Translations under genes and position numbers: made by a program
The notes under the pieces: model-generated
What the model saw: the letters and a program-made list of their open reading frames with translations, nothing else
What the model was told of the DNA's origin: nothing
Databases searched by the model: none
Source: Puccinia triticina
Lineage: Eukaryota > Basidiomycota > Pucciniomycetes > Pucciniales > Pucciniaceae
Direction of reading: 5' to 3'
NCBI RefSeq assembly: GCF_026914185.1
Contig: NC_070571.1
Span: forward strand, 3,472,001-3,536,000
DNA length: 64,000 nucleotides
Shown: positions 55,393 to 64,000 of the stretch, one piece after another
Layout of the letters: every line of letters starts with the position of its first letter
Numbering within the stretch: position 1 is the first letter of the stretch

Positions 55393-55987
55393 ATGCCAGC
55401 ATTCGAAGGACGGGGCGGAAAGAAGAGAAAGAGAAACCAAAGACCAAAAACACCCTCATCCGTTTCCCTAAGCCAGTCACTCAAAATTGAAAGAAATCAT
55501 GCACTCAGGTACACATCTGCAGCTCCCCAAGTTAATTCCCCAACTATTCCGGTGGCAGGAGGCCCAAACCAAGAATCTTCCAAATCTTCTGATCATCAAC
55601 AAACCAATTTCAATAATCTCAATATGAATCATGACGATGAAAAAGAAGAGAACATTCTTCACCCCCCCAATTCTTGTGTGCAGCTGCTAGCCGACTACTT
55701 CTGAACGGAGCATTACGAAAATAAAAAGATAGTGAAAAATCTAGAGGAGCTTTGGTCCGAAGTTTATGAACAGATGTTTTTGTATTTCCATGATTGTGCA
55801 AACAAGACTTTGCATTGGGGAGACCATTTGTGCTGGAATAAAGATTGGAAGCCGCAATGTGGATGTCGAGATCATCGAACAAGAGAAGTGGTCCTGGTTG
55901 ATATTTTAAGTGTGTTCCATCAGATCAAATTGCTGCCAGTTTTGACTATACACAAACTTGTTTTTTATTATTTTAATCAATTGAATT
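55393..55987 (+). pseudogene. KDZ transposase, 5' exon (CxC1-like cysteine cluster)
   Basis: Starts at 55393 (MPAFEGRGGKKRKRNQRPKT), basic N-terminus, then an acidic stretch (DDEKEEN). An in-frame TGA at about 55702 interrupts YF/TEHYENKKIV. The frame continues with NLEELWSEVYEQMFLYFHDC and CGCRDHRTREVVLVDILSVF. The Cys/His pattern C....C.C..H is the first half of the cysteine cluster found next to KDZ transposase domains. Exon end is near 55910; the copia element is inserted further on, in the intron. KDZ elements are large cut-and-paste transposons common in basidiomycetes. One stop codon makes this copy doubtful unless read through. Confidence 0.8.
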
Positions 55988-56493
55988 TGTAAAATTCACA
56001 GCCGTGTCACACTCGTGACACTTGCACACTTGCCATCTCTCTTCCCGTAATCCTCCAGTCATCCATCGGCAGCTCATCCGACACCCTTTCAAACCTCTCA
56101 TCAACCATTGACCATTCTCGATCTACTCAACTCTATTCACTCAACCCTTCTTCACTTCTCAATCCCCTTCTTATTTTTCTTCTCTTCTCTTTCCAACCAA
56201 TCCCTCCGGTATTCAATCTTTCAATGTCTGGTGAGATCTTACCTCAACACTTCATCAATCTCCTCTCGACCTCGTCAACTGATCACCTCTCTTCTTAGCC
56301 TATCTCATCTTCAGCTCTCTTCCTTCCTCCATACTCACCTGACCATCCACCTCACATGTCCCTGCTCATCTCAATGTTGGTTGTCTATATCTCAATCTTA
56401 TCTCTTCTTGTTATTGTCTTCCTTTTCTAACTGTTCTTCTCAAAGTGTGTCGGCTTCTATTTAGGCAATAAATTCGGTTCTCAAAATCTTTTA
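55988..56493 (+). repeat. Left LTR of the 506-bp-LTR copia element
   Basis: TGTAAAATTC...CTTTTA, strongly pyrimidine-rich (CTTCTTCACTTCTC, CTTCTCTTCTC). The internal region starts CGGTTAAAAGCC, and the gag start is only 28 bases downstream, so the 5' leader is very short. Confidence 0.95.
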
Positions 56494-56521
56494 CGGTTAA
56501 AAGCCTACGACCAACGAATTT

Positions 56522-59500
56522 ATGTCAACGGAAGCCGGCGCAGGACAACAGGTACCCGATATTCAGATAACTGATACAACCAGGATGGCGGGTTCATCGA
56601 ATAACAATGGCTTCCAACAGGCGATGTTGAAAACGGCGCTAGAAACCACGCCGCAACTGTCGGAAGAAAACTACTCAATATGGAAGGACAAAATGATGGC
56701 ACTTCTAGAGCTACGGGGAGTACTCACCGCACTCGAATCACAGGCTCCAAATCTCATACCTCTAGAGGCCGACATTAACGCAGAGCTGAAACTCCTCTTC
56801 ATATCGAAGATGGATAGCGTGACACACAACAATATCGTCACGGCAGACAACAGAAGATCGGCCAAAGACCTCTGGAAGGCAATCAAGGATCGCTTCGCCT
56901 CCGACAAGTCGGCGAACAGAGCCAGGGTGTTCAATGAATTCCTCTATGTCAGCTTCAAATAGGACGCCCTGGAAGCTTTTGTCACTGATATCAAAGTCTT
57001 GATTAAGAAGCTTGTCAACGTTGGAATCGATCTACCGCAAGACATCCTTGCATATCTCATTCTCTTCAAGCTCCCAGACAGTCTCCAACTTCTCAAACGA
57101 CAAATCATGCACTCCAACAAAACTCTCACAGTTCAATTTGTGTGCAATCACCTCACACAGTTCAACAATGAAAATCAAGCCAAAGTTAAGGAAGGGTCAT
57201 CCTCCAATCAAGCGGCTCTAGTTTCAACCAGAAATCAAAAGCCTAATCGATCCAATGAAAACAAAGGAAACTCTGGGACAAACGGAGCAAAGAGATGTAC
57301 CCAAGGGTATCACAATCCAAAACAAGACTCAAATCACACTGCTGACTTGTGTTGGCATCTTCACTCCGATAAGGCACCAGAATGGTGGCAAGAAGCTCAA
57401 GCGAAGTATCAGGCTAACAAGAACGTCAACTATTACCTGTCGCTGGTCACGCTCTGGACCAAAATCGAAAATCCCAAGTTCAAGATTGTACTAGACAGCG
57501 GAGCATCCGTTCACATCTTCAATGACACAAAATTCTTCGATAGACTTGAATTAGGTGACAGAGACGTGATCCGAACTGGAAAAGAAGGTGCCACACTCCC
57601 GATCAAGGGAGCTGGACGAGTAACCCTACAGTGGGGAAACTCAACAATCTCGTTTGAGGATTGTCTCTACGTTCCTGACATCGTCATCAACCTCATCAGC
57701 GCTGGTGTACTACTAGAAAAGGGCTGCGAAGTAAATGCGAAGTTGAATCACTTCAACGTCTCAAAGAACAACCTTCCTCTCTTCAAAGGGACCGTTGAAA
57801 ATCATCTCTTTGTGGTGGAAAACCCGGACGCCGTAGGAGGAACGGTCAAATACTCTGCTCACTACACCAAATCATCAGCTCAGTCTCTCAGATCTATCCA
57901 CGAAAAATTTGGTCATGCGTCTCTACAACGCCTAGAGCAGTTCATACCAAAATCAATCTCGAAGGCCGAAAGAGACAACTTCGAGTGCAAAGCGTGCGCC
58001 CTCTCCAAGATCACCAAACAATCCTTCAAGGCAGAATCAGAGCCAGCATTGAAAGTCTTTGAAAGGATCCACCCCGACATAATTGGACCAATCACTCCCA
58101 AGTCAAAAATCCATTCCAGGTTCATTCTCACTCTCGTCAACAACTTCTCCGGATACTTGGCTGAATTTCCTCTCAACAAGAAGGACAACACCACGGAAGT
58201 TTTGATCAATCTTCCCAAAACCAAGAACAAACAACTTGGCTACTTCCCCAATCTCATATGCTCCGATGGAGGTGGAGAATTCACGGGGAATAGGTTAGTC
58301 GACTTCCTTGACAAAAATCACATCCAAAGGCTAATTTCCAAACCCTACCATCCTGAACACAATGGTAGAGCGGAACGAGCCAACAGAACCATTGTTGAAT
58401 CCATGCAAGCTACTTTCAGAGCGTCTGGCATCGCGAAAAACTACTGGCATGAAGTCGTCAAGTCATGCTGCCTGATGCTCAATCAGATCCCTCAAAAAGG
58501 GAATACTCGTTCACCTTGGGAGATTGTACACGGCAAATCACTCCCAGAGTCTTTTCTCAAACCACTAGGAACAACAGCGGTAGTCTTGAACATGAATAGA
58601 ACCAAGGGAAGGAAATTCGACGTGAAAGGTCAAGAGGGCCTGCTTGTAGGTTTCAATGTCCTACTCCAGTCCTACAGAATCATCACTCAAGGAGGCGGAA
58701 TCATTGACTCTAAACACGTACGCTTCCTCAAACTACCTCAATTCATCCAGAAAAACGCAGATTGGGAGGAATTCTACCCCAATAAGTTCGTACAGCCGGA
58801 AAATGCGGCCCCCGAAGAGCGGAACCTGGAACGCAAATCAAATGAAGAAGATCCTGAGCCGTCGAGTCAGGAAGGGATCAACTCCCAGCATAACCAAGAC
58901 AGCAATGACCTCTCAGACTCAGAATCCAACACCGATCTCACTCAACTGCTCAAACCTCAAGAACCCAAACAAAGACCTGTGGATCCTCCATCTAGGACAC
59001 TTAGAGACCAATCAACAATCAAACCCCCAGTGAGATTTGGTTTCCATCATTACTACGAACCTAACACCTTTGAATCAGCAATACGATGTGCCGATGAAAA
59101 GTTCTGGAAAACGGCGATCAAGAAAGAAGTCACATCAATTGAGAACCACAACGTGTGGGAAAATCACTACGATGAGCCTCCTAATCCACTCGATACCACC
59201 TGGGTCTTCAAAATCAAAGACAATTGTCACGGAGACCCAATCAAACACAAGGCTAGACTTTGTGTGCAAGGATTTGACTAGATTGAGGGTGTAGATCACG
59301 GGGAGACCTTTGCTCCAATGGGGAAGGTATCAACACTAAGAATGATACTACTGTACGCGCTTCACCAGAACCTCTCAATCACTCAATTCGATGTTCAAGG
59401 AGCATTCCTCCACGCTCCACTGTCAGAAGAAGTCTACATCAAAACCCCTAAAGGAGTCAATCGAAACTCTCCTTACCTCAAGCTTAAGAAGGCACTGTAC

Positions 59501-60697
59501 GGTCTGAAACAAGCACCTAAAAACTGGTACGAAACCTTGGCCTCGTGGCTCGAATCGGTTGGGTTCCATGAGTCAAACTGCAACCCTTGTAATTTATACC
59601 TATGCAAAGATGGAGTCTCAAGGCTCTTCTTCCATGTGGACGATCTCATTCTCGTTGGTTCCGGCAACAACTTCAAAGAAAAATTTGAGAAACAATTCTC
59701 CAACTCGTCCTGCCACGATCCAAACACGATTCTAGGCATGAAATTCGAGAGAATTGACAGCAAAATTCTTCTCTCTCAACCCAAGCATATCAAACATGGC
59801 CTGGAAGAACTCGGACTTCTCAATTGCAAGCCGTCCTTGACTCCACTCACACCTAATCTCAAACTGAAGGACGCAACAGACAAAGATCACGCGCTCTTCA
59901 AGAAAGAAAACATCAATTACCGATCTGCAATCGGACTCATGAACTACATTGCTGGTTACACTCGCCCAGACATCAGCTTCGCAGTGTCAAGTCTTGCTTG
60001 TTACTCTATCAAGCCCGGCATGACTCATTGGCATGAAGTCAAGAAGTTCTGGCAATACATTAGACACACTCGGGACCTGAAACTCACTCTTGAAATTCGT
60101 AAGCCTGACTCAATCCTGGAAATCTTCAGCGATGCCTCGTGGGGAGACGATCCAGTGCACAGAACTTCTCAGTCCGGCTATCTCTGCTACTTATTTGGAG
60201 CCCTCGTCTCATGGAATAGCTGCAGACAACAAAATGTCACCTATTCTTCCACCGAAGCTGAACTCAATCCGCTCGTCGACTCTTTCCATGAAGGAACCTG
60301 GTTGAAGGCCCTTCTATCAGACATTTGGAACCTCCAAGTTGACACCGCTACTCACTATATCGACAACAAGGAATTGAACGATTGACTGATGATGACAGAT
60401 GAAGACTTCAAGGATAAATTCGCAAACTCACACTACATCGACAACAAAGGCCTTGACGACAAACTGAAGAAATTCAGCTCCAATCCGAAGACTCGCCATA
60501 TCGACCTGAAGACAAAAGGAATTAGACAGGAGCTCAAGCACAAGAACATCAAAATCATTTTGATCCGGACTTTCAACATGCTAGCCGATGCTCTCACTAA
60601 AGCGGCTACCAAGTCTTCAGTTACCAATCTCACTAAGTCCGTTGATCCTGCTTTCATTCATCCTCAGGTAAAATCTCTCCAGCCACGGGGAGTGTAA
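56522..60697 (+). pseudogene. copia gag-pol polyprotein, nearly intact (three in-frame stops)
   Basis: One frame from 56522 (MSTEAGAGQQVPDIQITDTT) to 60697. Stops: TAG at 56960, TAG at 59279 and TGA at 60383; no frameshift seen. Gag: NYSIWKDKMMALLELRG and LWKAIKDRFASDKSAN; a Cys/His segment (CTQGYHNP ... ADLCWHLH) stands where the zinc knuckle should be. Protease: IVLDSGASVHIFND (about 57490). Integrase: IHEKFGHASLQRLEQF, CKACALSK, then Asp in HPDIIGPI, Asp in CSDGGGEF and Glu in HNGRAERANRT, so the DDE triad is complete. RT: TQFDVQGAFLHAPLSEEV, LKKALYGLKQAPKNWYE, and FFHVDDLILVGS with both catalytic Asp present. RNase H: IFSDASWGDDPVHRTSQSGY, YSSTEAE. The C-terminus is after 60383. Otherwise active-site complete; the first stop already blocks pol. 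Confidence 0.9.
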
Positions 60698-61198
60698 AAT
60701 TCACAGCCCTGTCACACTCGTGACACTTGCACACTTGCCATCTCTCCTCCCGTAATCCTCCAGTCATCCATCGGCAACTCATCCGACACCCTTTCAAACC
60801 TCTCATCGACCATCGACCATTCTCGATCTACTCAACTCTATTCACTCAACCCTTCTTCACTTCTCAATCCCCTTCTTATTTTTCTTCTCTTCTCTTTCCA
60901 ACCAATCCCTCTGGTATTCAATCCTTCACTGTCTGGTGAGATCTTACCTCAACACTTCATCAATCTCCTCTTGACCTCGTCAACTGATCACCTCTCTTCT
61001 TAGCCTATCTCATCTTCAGCTCTCTTCCTTCCTCCATACTCACCTGACCATCCACCTCACATGTCCCTGCTCATCTCAATGTTGGTTGTCTATATCTCAA
61101 TCTTATCTCTTCTTGTTATTGTCTTCCTTTTCTAACTGTTCTTCTCAAAGTGTGTCGGCTTCTATTTAGGCAATAAATTCGGTTCTCAAAATCTTTTA
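60693..61198 (+). repeat. Right LTR of the 506-bp-LTR copia element
   Basis: Same length as the left LTR, with nine substitutions, mostly C/T or A/G transitions. Followed by the GAATT duplication and the KDZ intron remainder. Confidence 0.95.
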
Positions 61199-61203
61199 GA
61201 ATT

Positions 61204-64000
61204 AACTTTCCTTTACCAGGCTGAAAGCAGGCTAGTGTGTCATTCTGCAACTGGCAGCCAGACCAGGTACGACTGATCCAAATGGGGTACATTGGAGATG
61301 CCCCAAAATTTCCCAGGACGGCATTCTCTATTCGACCCCTACAGTTTCACTACATCATGTGGAAGCACAGTGCTGTTGCAATCACACCATTTGCAAAAGC
61401 ACTTGACGAGTTTCTTGATATTAACAGCTCACTTATACTGGTTTGTTGGTCTCATTCTGATGCAGAAACATCTTATACTGTGAGTATTCTTGCATACCAG
61501 TTGCCACCATCCAATTTTAAATTGATGGTTATTTTGTCGGTCCGTCAATGGAGAAAGACACTGTCATCATCTGTGGATGCTTATTGGGAAATGCTGAGAC
61601 AAGAACAGCTCCTTTCAGAAGAAATGCTGCAGATGTCAGCCTTGGATCAATTGGCAGACATATGTTCAAAGTGTTTTGGACCTCCGGTTGGCGGTAAAAA
61701 ACCTCACAAGCCGGATTACATTGTTTGCATGGACGGCAACTTTCAACATAGGCAACATGAGGCTGCCAGCAACAAGGTTCTACCTGTCAAGACACCTGGT
61801 CTTTTTGTCAAACCGGAAGATGTTGAAGAAATGCAAATCTCTATGAATGATACCAGGATTGGCAATGTAGGAAATACCGAATCAACTGTGAGTCACAACC
61901 AAACTTCTAAAATGCACACCCCAAATTGAACTGATTAGCATTTAGGATTGCTGCATCAATCAACATACAGCCGCCAATGATCTTTGTGGGAGCAACACAT
62001 GGAAGGCATGTGATGACACAGGTACATTTGGAATGGCATGTCAACATGACCAGATACTGTGACTAATCAACATTGTGAGGAGTGGTGAAAGGTATTTACC
62101 TGTGATTTATCATCCTTGTGGCAATGAAGCTGATATTTTATATCAATTGATAATTGTAGAGCTTATTTTCCTATGACAATGATCCAATTTCTCCTCAAAT
62201 CAACTGTAATTGAAGGACAGGTTCCCAAGAGATGCGCTTTTCTATATGATATAGGATGCAACATAGAGAAGGAGATAGTAAGGGTATGTTTTAGTCTTAG
62301 ATCAAGATGTCATAAAAATTATCTAAATGGTGATTGGTCGGTTGATAAAATGCTGAGTGTCATTTGATATAAAAAAATTCAAAAATGATCAAACTTTTCC
62401 ATGAATGCAGAGGGACCAATTTCCTGAAGAACAAGCCCAAGACCAGTTGATGTTTGGCACAAGTGTATTCCATTCATACGTGCATGAATGGTCGTGCCAG
62501 CTCAAATACAACCCAAGGTTAAATGAAGGTTGGGGTATGTCTGATGGGGAAGGCTTAGAGCGTGATTGGGCATATTTATCTCCACTTATCAGCTCACTTG
62601 GGTTTTGCACAAAGAATCATTGCCTTTCTGCATTACATTTCCGGGCAGACCACCATAACCAGGTTGGCAACATGCATGCAGGTAAAGCTCGGAATCATCT
62701 GCATTTGAAACTTTACAAGCTGATTTGTTATTGTCTCAGTGAAGTTACTATTAGATTGGGGAAAAACCATAGAGGACTTGTTGAAAAATGCCAAAAATGA
62801 ACTCTTGGAGATTTTCGAAGTACATGGGCACACAATCAAATACCTGCAAGGCCAATGGATCCGGCAGAGAGAGTGTCAGATTTCCCAAATGGCCAGTGAA
62901 TCTGAGAAAGATTTGCAAAATCAGGTTGAAGAACTGGTTGAATTGGAGGACAAGCTCCAAGAAGCACAGTAAGAGCCAAAATATTCCACTGCAGCAAATG
63001 ATTAAATTTTTACTAAAAACTTCATGCTGCATATCTGGACAGTGAAGAGATGCTTCAACTTCGCAGAAGGCAACAGAACAATCCAAACATTGCGCAAGGA
63101 AGACAGATGGGTGAAATTTGCAACACTTTGGTACCTCTGGAGCAAGAAATCAAACGGATTATAGAAGAAATTGGCTCTGATTTCTTCAGTAATCTAGCGG
63201 GTGCTTCAAGTGAGTCACTGAATAACATGGTATGGCATGATCATAAATAATGCAATTTGACTTGCATATAATTCCTTCAGATACTCAAAAAAGACACTTA
63301 ATCAAGATGAAGGTTAGCAAGGCCAAACTTTACGAGGCCAAGGTTGGAGTTTGTGAAATACAAAAGAAATGGGATCAAAGAAGATCAGGTTAGTGAATTA
63401 TATATCTGATTATAGGTGAGTACAGCTTGATGTGGACAAATTTTGCAGGAACCCGTGTGCAGGCTTGATTCAAAAAGATTATGAATTCAAAAACAAAGCT
63501 CCTTAGAAGCAAGTGGGTTTCCTACAATAAGAAAGCCAAGGATTACAATACACTGTATGTGCCCAAAGCAACAATGGCAACACCGAGTTTGGAATCAGTC
63601 AAATCAATGGACTTAACTGACCCTTTCTGGAATCTTGCGTCCTTAACTCATCCGGAGGAGCCATGGGCAGTGGATTTTAATGTGCAAAGGGGCATTTCAG
63701 CCTACCTGACTCAAAGTCGTTGTCAAGAAGAGCTGGCACGAATCTCAAGGGAGGCCAGACAAGCCCTCAAGTGGGCAATTCACAAATCTTCCAAGCTGGA
63801 TGAAATTTTGAAGTTTTTGAGAAGAGGTGATTTCATAATCTTGCAATGTGGGAAATACATATATGTTAAGTTTACTTACCCATTCCAAAATTTGACCTGT
63901 GTTGAACACAGATGATTGGTCTCATACCAATCTACCGGAAGCAGCAGTTGAATTATCCCTCAAAGAATTATGTTCCAGACATAACCTTTCAACATCGGGG
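61204..64000 (+). pseudogene. KDZ transposase, main part (continues beyond the window)
   Basis: Resumes after an acceptor (GAAAGCAG, about 61230) with VSFCNWQPDQVRLIQMGYIG, then PKFPRTAFSIRPLQFHY, completing the cysteine cluster. Catalytic signatures follow in order: YIVCMDGNFQHRQHEAAS (about 61710-61765), AFLYDIGC (about 62240-62261) and GWGMSDGEGLERDW (about 62530-62570), which supply the expected acidic triad. FGTSVFHSYVHEWSCQLKYN precedes the last. Introns: about 61889-61967 and 62284-62410 (GTATGT to GAATGCAG), more after 62970. A TGA at about 62077 (QIL/LINIV) interrupts one exon. The C-terminal coiled region (VEELVELEDKLQEAQ) and the segment 63481-63900 (DPFWNLASLTHPEEPWAVDF) continue past the edge. 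Cut-and-paste transposase; with two stops (here and at 55702) and copia in an intron it is probably inactive. Confidence 0.85.

Larger units (their letters stand above)
55988..61198 (+). mobile_element. Full-length, young Ty1/copia retrotransposon (506-bp LTRs)
   Basis: LTRs 55988-56493 and 60693-61198, both 506 bp, start TGTAAAATTCACAGCC and end CAAAATCTTTTA. I count nine differences between them, about 1.8 percent, so insertion is recent. The 5-bp duplication GAATT flanks it (55983-55987 and 61199-61203). A purine tract (CACGGGGAG) abuts the right LTR. The 3' end is TA, not the usual CA. The internal region is one long gag-pol frame with three stops. It sits in an intron of the KDZ gene, in the same orientation. 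Confidence 0.95.

Noticed and set aside
56108..56464. 118-codon Ser/Leu-rich frame as a secreted effector
   Set aside because: It lies wholly in the left LTR of the copia element and reflects its pyrimidine-rich sequence.

Overview
The window is repeat-dominated eukaryotic nuclear DNA, most likely from a basidiomycete rust fungus (Pucciniales; Puccinia-like). The evidence is short spliceosomal introns (about 60-130 bases, GTAAGT/GTATGT donors), a KDZ-family (Kyakuja-Dileera-Zisupton) transposase, hAT, Ty1/copia and Ty3/gypsy elements, and a fungal-type Sec20 SNARE reading frame ending in an ER-retrieval-like HEEL. Assignment to rusts is inference. No rRNA, functional tRNA, CRISPR array or prokaryotic gene was seen. 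Almost all coding sequence belongs to mobile elements or decayed host genes; no complete, clearly functional host gene is present.

Layout. 1-6.3 kb: decayed host-gene sequence on the minus strand (an SH3-domain remnant and a ubiquitin-specific protease remnant) and a candidate solo LTR. 6.3-28.7 kb: a deeply nested repeat block. It starts with a CACTA-like element (6344-8174) that holds a solo LTR. Beyond it lies a satellite of about 172 bp, split by three further elements that all begin CAC, end GTG and have 3-bp target duplications: 9407-11489, 11894-13073 and 13479-27898. The last holds a hAT transposon (14862-25424), whose transposase gene is split by yet another CAC...GTG element (17026-23953). 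That innermost element is a giant foldback of a 173-bp satellite related to the outermost one. 28.7-31.5 kb: a 645-bp TRIM-like element with tRNA-like sequence in its LTRs, in otherwise unassigned DNA. 31.5-36.9 kb: a decayed, 3'-truncated Ty3/gypsy element on the minus strand, split by a second hAT. 37.0-37.5 kb: a 33-bp minisatellite. 38.5-43.4 kb: a TIR MITE and two convergent multi-exon genes of unknown function, the second split by a 390-bp MITE of the first hAT family. 43.8-48.7 kb: a complete but dead copia element with 102-bp LTRs. 50.8-54.0 kb: a PIF/Harbinger-like TIR/TSD unit enclosing host-gene pieces, chiefly the C-terminal exons of Sec20. 54.2-55.1 kb: hairpin MITEs. 55.4-64.0 kb: a KDZ transposase gene running off the window, with a young copia element (55988-61198) in one of its introns.

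How the parts relate. Target-site duplications and matching flanks let the insertion order be read directly: satellite, then the 14.4-kb element, then hAT, then the foldback element. Joining the flanks restores the interrupted sequence at several sites (the hAT reading frame, the minisatellite around the solo LTR, the satellite around three elements). Five CAC...GTG elements carry no visible transposase, and each holds its own tandem or dyad-symmetric repeat. They look like non-autonomous CACTA-type elements that act as vehicles for satellite DNA, and they are the most unusual feature of the window. In-frame stops in several transposase and polymerase genes are mostly TGA at positions compatible with CGA to TGA decay.
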